A DNA stretch of 60,708 bases, from contig JBDRZL010000010.1 of the NCBI GenBank assembly GCA_039803925.1, positions 1-60,708 on the forward strand, read 5' to 3'. This document shows, one piece after another, positions 1 to 7,483 of this stretch. This DNA comes from a candidate division WOR-3 bacterium (GTDB lineage Bacteria; Hydrothermota; Hydrothermia; Hydrothermales; JAJRUZ01). Position 1 is the first letter of the stretch. Each line of letters starts with the position of its first letter. The notes below the pieces were generated by a model. The model was not told where the DNA came from and searched no databases. It worked only from the letters and a program-made list of their open reading frames with translations. A program made the position numbers and the translations under genes.

Positions 1-51
1 GGCAAGATTTTTACCTATAAAACCGGCAACTCCTGTTATTAAGATTTTCAA
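1..51 (-). CDS. NAD-dependent sugar epimerase/dehydratase, N-terminal fragment cut by the window edge
   Basis: Only the first 17 codons are inside the window. They read LKILITGVAGFIGKNLA, the first beta strand and glycine-rich dinucleotide loop (GxxGxxG) of extended short-chain dehydrogenases such as UDP-glucose 4-epimerase and dTDP-glucose dehydratase. The start is taken as TTG at 51 because an in-frame TAA lies two codons upstream (55-57). The family interconverts nucleotide sugars for surface polysaccharides, which fits the neighbouring glycosyltransferase genes. The substrate cannot be read from this fragment. Confidence 0.7.
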   Translation of the reverse strand, partial: MKILITGVAGFIGKNLA

Positions 52-68
52 TTTTTAATTTTAAACCA

Positions 69-556
69 TTAAATACCTTTAAATCTATAAATTTCTGCAA
101 CTATTCCGCCTCCAAATATCACAAATTATGTATTAGTTATGAATTTTAAAGGAAAATGTAGTAAAAAGGGTAAAAAATATACCACACTTTTCTTCTGGTT
201 TTATATATTTTTTGAAGAAAATAAGTTAAAAGCAAAAACTTATCCCCAAACTAAAAAGCCATCTTGCTGCATCTGGTCCCTGAATAAAAGCAGAAATAAA
301 ATGAATAAATCCTGTGAATTGGTATTATAAACCAGTATTTCTTTTGATATAACAAAAAAAGAGAAATTGCTATCAATAAAACTGTAAATAATCTCGGAAA
401 TAAAAGATTTTTAAAAAAAAATAAAGAATAGGAAGATTAACTAAAAAATTAAAAGGAACCTCCAATTTAAAAAGGTCCTTATAAATATCCTTACCCTAAA
501 GTAAAATAATAGAACCATTAAGGGGAATACCCTCCTTAGAAGTTATTTGAGCAAAA
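69..556 (-). pseudogene. Decayed tandem copy of the adjacent GT-C membrane glycosyltransferase
   Basis: Three blocks align in order with the intact gene at 563-2083. Bases 69-120 match its last codons (FGGGIVAEIYRFKGI versus FGENKVAKIYRIKIK). Bases ~145-340 match ~1003-1185. Bases ~355-556 match ~1800-2035. The N-terminal block reads GIPLNGSIILL, then TAG (496-498), then GKDIYKDL; the intact copy has GIPLNGSIVLLEGKDIYKDL, so a glutamate codon has become a stop. Most of the middle is deleted and the extreme N-terminus is missing where it abuts the intact gene. The copy cannot make a full product. The short forward frame at 139-330 lies antisense to it and is not a gene. Confidence 0.8.
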
Positions 557-562
557 ATACAC

Positions 563-2083
563 TTATTTTATTTTAATTCTATAAATCTTTGCAACCTTAT
601 TCTCCCCAAAATCAATTTCCTTTACTTTTTCATAATTTTTTATTACAAAATTATATATATAACTTTTTTCCCAATCCTTTGGATAAAAAATATTTTCTGT
701 ATGAATAACATACTTAATTTTCTTTAAATTTAAATATTCAACAATCTCTAATTCTGACTCAAAGGGCAAAAAATATGGCTCAATAAAATCATACCTTACA
801 GGTATTTCTTTTTCATAAAGAAAATAAAATATCGTTCCATTATCAAGAAAAAAAACCTCACCTTTTCCCTCTGTATTCTCTTTGAAAAACTTCTTTAATT
901 CCATATACCCCTTCTTTTCTTCCTCCTTTACAAAAACTAAAAACCTTTTATCACTAAAAAAAATCTTACCCTTTATCAAAAATTCTGCATGAGTTAAAAA
1001 TCTAAAAGGAAAATAAATTAAAACAGGTAAAAGTATATAGAAGAATTTTTTTAATCCTGATTTATATATTCTTTCTAAAAAATAACACATCAACAAAAAA
1101 CCAATCCCTAAACTGTAAATACCCCTCATCACATTTGGCCCCTGAATAAACATTGAAATAAACTGAAAAAAACCTGTTATAAGAAATAGAAAGTAATAAG
1201 AGTTCTTTTCCTTTTTTAAATTTATAAAAGAAATAAAATATATAAAAGGAGGAAGTATATTCACAAAAAATGTAATAAAATCACTGTAAATCAGATTAAT
1301 CTTTAATTTTATTAAATTAAGATAAAAATCTTTAAAATTATTGAAATAATTGAACCAGTCATTGTTATAATTCCACTGAGCCTTTGTATAACTTCCCTTA
1401 ATTACATAAATGTAAATACTTCTAAAGTAATCATCAAGGATACCTCTATAAAATGCATAGGAAAACCATAATACAAGAGGTAATAAAAAACCATAACAAA
1501 ATATCATTAAAATTTTAAAAAAATCTTTTTTATGTTTTATCAAAAAAAATATTACTAAACTTAAAAAATTAAACAAACCGTTATTTATCATTGTAAGTAA
1601 ATTAAGACCTGTAAGAAGCCCTGATAGAAATAAAAAAAGATAATTTTTATTTTTTATAAAAATTAAAATAAAATAAACAGAGAAAACATTTAAAATAAAA
1701 GAATACCACTTATGTGAAGGAATAATACCCGTTAATATTAAAGTACTAATGGAAAATAAAAAAATAAATAATAAAGAAAATTTTTTATTTAGAATTTCCT
1801 TTGATAAAAGAAAAATAAAAAGAAAAGATATTGAAACTAAAAGTGATGTAAAAATCCTCGGGAAAAGAAGGTTCTGAGGCAAAAATTTAAGAAGAGGTAA
1901 ATTTATCAAAAAAGTTAAGGGTCCTTCTATTTTAACAAGATCCTTATAAATATCTTTCCCTTCAAGCAAAACTATTGAACCATTTAAAGGAATACCCTCA
2001 TCATCTGTTATCGGTGCAAAAAGAGAAAAAAAAGAAAATAAAATAAAAAGGAAAATAAAGAGAAAAAAATTTTTATTTTCCAT
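563..2083 (-). CDS. GT-C fold polytopic membrane glycosyltransferase-like protein (PMT/ArnT-like)
   Basis: A 506-residue protein with about ten hydrophobic segments and a ~110-residue polar C-terminus. An acidic motif (TDDEG, about residues 26-30) follows the first membrane segment. That is the layout of GT-C glycosyltransferases (GT39/ArnT-like), which take sugars from polyprenyl-phosphate donors and use acidic residues in the first loop. Expected location is the inner membrane, acting in surface glycan or lipid modification; donor and acceptor are unknown. Neighbours are a GT9 glycosyltransferase (divergent) and a sugar epimerase (downstream). A decayed second copy lies immediately downstream. 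TATAAT ends 6 bases before the ATG with no ribosome binding site, so the mRNA may be leaderless. Confidence 0.6.
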   Translation of the reverse strand: MENKNFFLFIFLFILFSFFSLFAPITDDEGIPLNGSIVLLEGKDIYKDLVKIEGPLTFLINLPLLKFLPQNLLFPRIFTSLLVSISFLFIFLLSKEILNKKFSLLFIFLFSISTLILTGIIPSHKWYSFILNVFSVYFILIFIKNKNYLFLFLSGLLTGLNLLTMINNGLFNFLSLVIFFLIKHKKDFFKILMIFCYGFLLPLVLWFSYAFYRGILDDYFRSIYIYVIKGSYTKAQWNYNNDWFNYFNNFKDFYLNLIKLKINLIYSDFITFFVNILPPFIYFISFINLKKEKNSYYFLFLITGFFQFISMFIQGPNVMRGIYSLGIGFLLMCYFLERIYKSGLKKFFYILLPVLIYFPFRFLTHAEFLIKGKIFFSDKRFLVFVKEEEKKGYMELKKFFKENTEGKGEVFFLDNGTIFYFLYEKEIPVRYDFIEPYFLPFESELEIVEYLNLKKIKYVIHTENIFYPKDWEKSYIYNFVIKNYEKVKEIDFGENKVAKIYRIKIK

Positions 2084-2089
2084 AAATTT

Positions 2090-2097
2090 ATTATAAA
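2090..2097. promoter_or_regulatory. Overlapping divergent -10 elements (bidirectional promoter)
   Basis: Only 26 bases separate the start codons of the divergent genes at 2083 (-) and 2110 (+). The minus strand carries TATAAT (2095-2090) ending 6 bases before its ATG. The plus strand carries TATAAA (2092-2097), 12 bases before its ATG. The two boxes share their central bases, so the promoters should compete or fire from one open complex. Neither gene has a Shine-Dalgarno sequence. No clear -35 element was identified for either. Confidence 0.5.
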
Positions 2098-2109
2098 ATA
2101 AAAATCACT

Positions 2110-3096
2110 ATGACAGATATATATTTTGAAAATATTATCTTTTTCAGATGGAAAGGACTTGGAGACCTTATTCTTGACACACCTCTTTTTAGAATAATAA
2201 AAGAAAATTTTAAAAATGTAAATTTAAAAGTCTTAACATCACCCTCAAATAAAGATGTCCTCATAGCAAACCCTTATATAGACGAAATCCTTCCTAAAAA
2301 AAATCTTTTAGAACTTCTCTTTAAAAAATGTGACCTCTTTGTTGATATGATGGGAAACTCTATGACACTTATTCTTTTTGCTCTTTTAAGACCAAAATAT
2401 AGAATGGGCTTTAAAAAGAAAATCCCCTTTTTAAATTTAAAAATACCCTTTGATCCCTCACCCACTTATACAGTTAAACATAGATTAAAACTTTTAAAAC
2501 TTTTAAATATAGAAAATCAACCTGAAAATCCTTTGCCAGAAACCTATCTTTATAAGGAAGAAGAAAAAGTTTTTAAAAGGAAATTCAAAGACTTATTAAA
2601 AAAAGATTATATCACAATTTTCCCTTACGCAAGAGGCAAAGTAAGAGATTTTCCCTCCTACATTTTTTCCTTTTTAAATGATAAATTCAAGGAAAAAGGA
2701 TTTAATGTTTTTTTTATATTTGATAGAATGGGAGAAAAGAAATTTTTAGAAATTAAAAAATTATGTAAAATAGAGCCAGAATTTATATTCTCTCCAAATT
2801 TAAGGGAACTGATTTTTATATTAAAGTATTCAAAACTTTATATAGGTCCTGATACAGGTCCTAAACATATAGCAGTATCACAAAAAACTAAAACCTTAAC
2901 ACTTTTTACCCATACAAACCCTTTAAACTGGACACCACCTGATTTTCAAAATCATAAGTTTATAAAACCTACTCTTGAATGTCATCCCTGTGAAACAAAA
3001 AATTTAAATTACTGTAAAAGAAAAGATTTTAAATGTTTAAGCCTTTTTGAACCTGAAAAAATTTTTGAAATTTCCTTAGAACTATTAAAAAAATAA
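2110..3096 (+). CDS. Glycosyltransferase family 9 (heptosyltransferase-like)
   Basis: A 328-residue soluble protein of GT-B fold. The N-terminal FFRWKGLGDLILDTPLF is the GT9 start (phosphate-handling loop and first helix). The C-terminal half has IGPDTGPKHIAVSQ, the conserved sugar-nucleotide binding region of heptosyltransferases (WaaC/WaaF/WaaQ, usually GxDTGxxHLAAA). Length matches the family. It probably adds a heptose or similar sugar to LPS core or a related surface glycan at the cytoplasmic face of the inner membrane. A cysteine cluster near the C-terminus (CHPCETKNLNYCKRKDFKC) is also common in GT9 proteins. Its 3' end overlaps the convergent lnt gene by 68 bases. Confidence 0.85.
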   Translation: MTDIYFENIIFFRWKGLGDLILDTPLFRIIKENFKNVNLKVLTSPSNKDVLIANPYIDEILPKKNLLELLFKKCDLFVDMMGNSMTLILFALLRPKYRMGFKKKIPFLNLKIPFDPSPTYTVKHRLKLLKLLNIENQPENPLPETYLYKEEEKVFKRKFKDLLKKDYITIFPYARGKVRDFPSYIFSFLNDKFKEKGFNVFFIFDRMGEKKFLEIKKLCKIEPEFIFSPNLRELIFILKYSKLYIGPDTGPKHIAVSQKTKTLTLFTHTNPLNWTPPDFQNHKFIKPTLECHPCETKNLNYCKRKDFKCLSLFEPEKIFEISLELLKK

Positions 3097-4543
3097 AAAA
3101 AACAAAATAAAAAATATCAATTAAATAACCGTATTTAACATAAATAGTCTCATCAGAAAAAATTTTTACCTCACCTTTAATAACACCCCTTTTAAAGAGA
3201 GGAATTTCCTTTAGAATTCTGCCCTTTTCATCAATAACACAACTTATCCCACTTCTTGCTGACCTTACAAGATATCTTCTTGTTTCTATTGCCCTGAAAA
3301 TTGCCAGGTCTCTGTGAACTTTTGGACCAAGAGATTTTCCAAACCAACCATCACTTGTTATATTGATAAGTAAATTAGCACCTTTTTTAACAGCTTCCCT
3401 TGAAATTTCAGTAAAAATTGATTCAAAACATATCGGAACAAATACTAAAAAGTCTTCAATTTTAAACAATCTCAAAGTTTTCCCTCTTGAATAATTTCCC
3501 TGTCCGAAATCAAGTTTTCTTAAAAAGGGAAAAATCTCATCATAGGGTAAAGCCTCACCAAAAGGTGTAAGATGGGTTTTATGGTAATAATCAATAAGCT
3601 CTCCTTTTTTATTTACAAGAAAAGCAGTATTAAAAAATCTGTATTTTCCTTTAATTTTTATTGCATCGGCATTACCAAAAATAAGATAACTTTCAGTTTT
3701 TTTTGTAAAATTACTGACAATTTTCAATACATTTGTATCATATCTTGCAAAAGAAGGAATAGAGGATTCAGGAAATATAGAAATTAAAACTCCTTTAACA
3801 GAAAGAGAATCATATATCTTCTCTGCTATTTTAAATTCCTCTCTCTGAGAATAATTCAGAGGTATGTGAGGTTGATAAAGAGCTATCTCAATTTTTCTAA
3901 ATTCCCTATTTTCTTTTTTTAAAAGATAAATTCCAAAAATATGAAGTAAAAAAATTAAAAAAATAGAAAAAGCTATGTATAATTTTTTTAAAGTGAAAAT
4001 TAAAAAATTAAAAAAAACAATCAAGAAAGTTATAAAAAATGGACCTGTAATTTCAATTATCTGAATTAAAGGTAAATTATTTTTCTGTGATAAAAAAAGA
4101 ACTACCCATGGAAAACCTATTTCTGATTTTGAACGGATTATTTCAAGAAGGGTATAGATTAAGGGCACTAAAAGAAAAGAGAAATTTTCTTTATGGAATT
4201 TTTTAAAAAAATAAGTAAAGATACCAAAATAAACTCCATGGGTTAAAAATATTAAAAAGGTCCCAAGAGTTATCCAAAAACTTGCTTCCTTTTCAATTTG
4301 AGTTAAGTTAAAAATCCAGTTCAACTCGCAAAAAGAAAAAATAGTGCCATACAAAAAGCCTGACAGAAAACTTCTTCTAATCCTTTTTAATAAGACGAAA
4401 AGGGGAATAAAAGAAAAAAAAGCAAAAGGGAAAAAATAAAAAGGAGGAAAGGAAAATAAAAGCAAAATTAAGGATAAAATAAATAAAAGAATATTTTTAA
4501 CTTCTGATTTTTTCAATAATTTCAAGAATCTTAATTCCTTCAT
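3029..4543 (-). CDS. lnt: Apolipoprotein N-acyltransferase
   Basis: A 504-residue inner-membrane enzyme that adds the third acyl chain to the N-terminal cysteine of lipoproteins. The N-terminal ~200 residues form several membrane segments. A nitrilase-type (CN hydrolase) domain follows, with the triad visible: Glu in FPESSIPS (~257), Lys in HKTHLTPFGEALP (~321) and Cys in PICFESIF (~369). A final membrane segment closes the protein, and length matches the family (~510). It is the last gene of the minus-strand run and overlaps the upstream oxidoreductase gene by 47 bases, so a slightly later start is possible. With lspA elsewhere in the window it implies triacylated lipoproteins and hence an outer membrane. 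Confidence 0.93.
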   Translation of the reverse strand: MKELRFLKLLKKSEVKNILLFILSLILLLFSFPPFYFFPFAFFSFIPLFVLLKRIRRSFLSGFLYGTIFSFCELNWIFNLTQIEKEASFWITLGTFLIFLTHGVYFGIFTYFFKKFHKENFSFLLVPLIYTLLEIIRSKSEIGFPWVVLFLSQKNNLPLIQIIEITGPFFITFLIVFFNFLIFTLKKLYIAFSIFLIFLLHIFGIYLLKKENREFRKIEIALYQPHIPLNYSQREEFKIAEKIYDSLSVKGVLISIFPESSIPSFARYDTNVLKIVSNFTKKTESYLIFGNADAIKIKGKYRFFNTAFLVNKKGELIDYYHKTHLTPFGEALPYDEIFPFLRKLDFGQGNYSRGKTLRLFKIEDFLVFVPICFESIFTEISREAVKKGANLLINITSDGWFGKSLGPKVHRDLAIFRAIETRRYLVRSARSGISCVIDEKGRILKEIPLFKRGVIKGEVKIFSDETIYVKYGYLIDIFYFVFFIFLIVLRKFQKFFQVQKGLNI

Positions 4544-5477
4544 CTATTTTGAATTTCGGAATTTCAGCTCCTGTTATAGAGTTAACAAAATGCTCAAGAA
4601 GTAAATCAAAGGAGAGCCTATAAAAACTTTTTTCCTCTGTTATTCTTGGTGTTATATCTATAAGTTGTCCGAAATGTTTCTGAACTATCTTAAAAGGTGA
4701 AAGATAAGCATTTCCCTTTTCACAGTATATTTCAATCTGAAATTTATCACTTTCAATAAAAGGATCCCATAAAATTTCTATTAAAACACCTGTATTATCT
4801 TTTAGTTCTAAATAAAGGGTCCCCTCCCATTCAATTCCATTCTCATTCTTTTTGAAAGCTTTTAAAAACTTTAATGGTTCAGTTTTAAAATATGTATAAT
4901 ATATTTCAAAAATATGAATGAGAGTTGAATGGAAAACTGAACCAGCTGAATTTGGATCCTGCATCCATAAAGGCCCTGAGAATTCAAATCTTTTCCTTCT
5001 TCGTATAAATTTAACATGAATGATATTACCCAGAACCTTTTTATCAAAAACAATTTCCTTTATTTTTAGAATATCAGGCCTTAAAGAATAATTCATCGCA
5101 GGCATATAAATTCTTTGAGTATCAGCAATCTTCTTTTTTAACTCATAAGCCTCTTCCAGTCTTATTGATACAGGTAATTCACAGAGAATATGTTTTCCAT
5201 AAGTGAGAGCAGCAAGTGCAATTGGATAATGAAGATGATTTGGAGTTGTTATAATAACAGCATCAACATTTTTATCAGAAAGTAAATCTTCAAAATCAGT
5301 ATAAATTGCTTCAGCACCATGTATTTCCTTAGCCTTATATAACTTTGCTTCGTCAAGATCACATAAAGCATATAGATTTATCTTATCTCTTAATCTTTTA
5401 ATTGAGGGTATATAACCTATCTGGGAAATATGACCAACACCTATTATTCCAATGTTTATTCTTTTGTTATCAACCAC
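4497..5477 (-). CDS. Gfo/Idh/MocA family oxidoreductase with altered EKP motif
   Basis: A 326-residue protein with an N-terminal Rossmann fold (GIIGVGHISQIGYIPSI, then CDLDEAKLYKA) and the typical NTPNHLHYPIALAAL-like stretch (here TTPNHLHYPIALAAL) before GKHILCE. The family uses NAD(P) to oxidise or reduce sugars, inositols and related compounds. Members normally have EKP after the cysteine, and that lysine is catalytic. Here it reads CELP, with leucine in place of lysine. The protein may therefore have lost classical dehydrogenase chemistry or act on an unusual substrate. It overlaps the sensor gene upstream (8 bases) and lnt downstream (47 bases), so the three are probably co-transcribed. 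Confidence 0.85.
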   Translation of the reverse strand: MVDNKRINIGIIGVGHISQIGYIPSIKRLRDKINLYALCDLDEAKLYKAKEIHGAEAIYTDFEDLLSDKNVDAVIITTPNHLHYPIALAALTYGKHILCELPVSIRLEEAYELKKKIADTQRIYMPAMNYSLRPDILKIKEIVFDKKVLGNIIHVKFIRRRKRFEFSGPLWMQDPNSAGSVFHSTLIHIFEIYYTYFKTEPLKFLKAFKKNENGIEWEGTLYLELKDNTGVLIEILWDPFIESDKFQIEIYCEKGNAYLSPFKIVQKHFGQLIDITPRITEEKSFYRLSFDLLLEHFVNSITGAEIPKFKIDEGIKILEIIEKIRS

Positions 5478-7467
5478 TTCTTATCTCTTCCTCAAGAATT
5501 CTCATTCTATCAGAGATAAGCTTACATTCATTTATTCCATTCTCAATTTTTTCAAGTAGATAATTAATTTCTTTGAGTTCATCTAATATCTCTTTCATTT
5601 TCTGATTACCGGTTTCAGTCTCCTGTAATTCCTCACCTATCAGTCTTATAACTTCTGTAAGCTTGAATACAGTAGTTTCAAAAAACAAAGGTAAATTTTC
5701 AATTTTTGGTAATAGATCAAGAGTATTAATCAAAAGTTCTTTTTCCTTTTCACCAGATTCAGTAAATTTCCTTTTATAATTTTCTATTAATTTTTCATAT
5801 TCAACAATAAAGTTTTTGGTATTTTCAAGTATTTCGCTTGTAGAAGAAAATTCATGGGTCAATTTTGTAATAACATTTTCCACTGATTGAGCAAGTGTCC
5901 CGATTTCTTCTGCTATTATAGAAAATCCCTTTGCTTCCTCACCCATTCTTGTTGCTTCAATAGAGGCATTAAGAGATAAAAGTCTCGTTTTAGAAGCATA
6001 ATCTTTCATAAATTCAACAAAACCCTGTATTTTCTCAAGTAAAGTTACAACCATAAAAATGTTATCCTTTAACCTTTTAAACTCCTCGATTAACTTTCCA
6101 AAACTTTCCTCAGCAATTTTTAAGGAATAAAGTATCATCTCTACTAAAGATCTTTTGCTTCTAAAGAAGGAAACAAAAGAAGAAAGTTCAGAAGAACCTT
6201 TCTCAAATTCACGAGCTATATTTTCAAGAATATCAAAATTTTTACTTATTTTGTCCTGTATATCTCTAAAAGAACCCTCAACATGGGAAAGGGAAAGACC
6301 AAATTTCGAGGTATAAGAAGAGAAATTCTTTAACATTTCAATAAGTCTTGAGGTTTTATCCTTAATAGTCTCTGATAGATCAGGTAATTTCTGGATTGAA
6401 AGATAACTTCCAATTATTCTGCTCACTAAGTAAGAAACAGTTAAAAGTCTTTCTCTATCATCCTCAGAAAAATTATCCTCCAATTTAGATTCAAATATAA
6501 TCAAACCTGATAATTTATTATCCCTGTAAAGAGATATTGCATAAAAGGAAAGAGTATCCTTTGAAATAAATTTATAATCCTTTTCCCTTTTTTTAATATA
6601 AATTCTTTCATTTTTTAATAAATCATTAAAGAGATTAAAAGAAAAAATCTCTCCAACATAATTTTTATCATCAGAAAAAATACACTTAAAATTTTCATTC
6701 TCTTTAACAAAAACTTTCATGGAATCAAAAGGAATATAATCTAAAAGAATTTTTTTTACATCCTGAAAAGCTTTTTCAAGGGAAAAAACACCTGCAAGAC
6801 TTTCCTCTATTTTATGTAAAAGAAAAAGCCTATCAAGTTTTAAAGAATCTCTAAGAGTCAATATACTTATAAAAATAACAGGAATAAGTATAATGAAACC
6901 ATAAATGTTATTATCCCTTAAGAAATTAAAAATAAAGAAAATTAAAGAAGTATAAAAGAAAAGAAAAACAATCTCTCTTGAAAGAATATATAAATGTTTC
7001 TTAAATGAAAATCTTGACTTTAATATTAGAGGAAAATAGAAAAAAAGAGGATATAAAAAAGAGGTAATTATAAGAAAGATAAGCAATTTTAAATTAATCG
7101 AAAAATTTAGATATCTAATAAGACTTAAAAATAATGCTCCTGATAGATAGGAAGAAGAACCATAAAGGACACTCTCTATACTATTTTTTAAAATGAAATG
7201 TCCAAATAAAAATATTGAAAGGAATGAAGCAAAAGCTCCTGAAAAGGGTGATAGGTAAGAGAAGAAAGCAGATATTACAGGACAAAAGGAAAAAAAATAA
7301 AAGTTTCTTATCGGGAATCTAAAAAATCTAAAAAAAAACACAAGAAGAAAAGTTATAACAAAAAGAGGAAGGGAAAAAAACTTTTCTCCTGAAAATGTTA
7401 ATAACCTGTAATGCAAGAAAGAAAAAAATACACTTAAAATTAAATGAATAATGCTTAATAAAGTCAT
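5470..7467 (-). CDS. Membrane GAF-domain protein with MCP-type signalling module
   Basis: A 665-residue protein. Residues ~1-205 form about six to eight membrane segments, ~215-345 look like a GAF sensory domain (KIEESLAGVFSLEKAF onward), and the rest is a long coiled coil. The segment around 489-512 (SKTRLLSLNASIEATRMGEE, then AKGFSIIAEEIGTLA) is the tip of a chemoreceptor signalling hairpin, the CheA/CheW contact site in methyl-accepting chemotaxis proteins. There is no periplasmic ligand domain or obvious HAMP. No che genes are in the window, so its partner kinase is unknown. It lies 16 bases after topA and overlaps the next gene by 8. Confidence 0.75.
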   Translation of the reverse strand: MTLLSIIHLILSVFFSFLHYRLLTFSGEKFFSLPLFVITFLLVFFFRFFRFPIRNFYFFSFCPVISAFFSYLSPFSGAFASFLSIFLFGHFILKNSIESVLYGSSSYLSGALFLSLIRYLNFSINLKLLIFLIITSFLYPLFFYFPLILKSRFSFKKHLYILSREIVFLFFYTSLIFFIFNFLRDNNIYGFIILIPVIFISILTLRDSLKLDRLFLLHKIEESLAGVFSLEKAFQDVKKILLDYIPFDSMKVFVKENENFKCIFSDDKNYVGEIFSFNLFNDLLKNERIYIKKREKDYKFISKDTLSFYAISLYRDNKLSGLIIFESKLEDNFSEDDRERLLTVSYLVSRIIGSYLSIQKLPDLSETIKDKTSRLIEMLKNFSSYTSKFGLSLSHVEGSFRDIQDKISKNFDILENIAREFEKGSSELSSFVSFFRSKRSLVEMILYSLKIAEESFGKLIEEFKRLKDNIFMVVTLLEKIQGFVEFMKDYASKTRLLSLNASIEATRMGEEAKGFSIIAEEIGTLAQSVENVITKLTHEFSSTSEILENTKNFIVEYEKLIENYKRKFTESGEKEKELLINTLDLLPKIENLPLFFETTVFKLTEVIRLIGEELQETETGNQKMKEILDELKEINYLLEKIENGINECKLISDRMRILEEEIRSG

Positions 7468-7483
7468 AAATTATTTTAAGTTA

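Noticed and set aside
139-330. 63-residue forward reading frame
   Set aside because: It lies antisense to the decayed GT-C copy, has no ribosome site and resembles no protein family.
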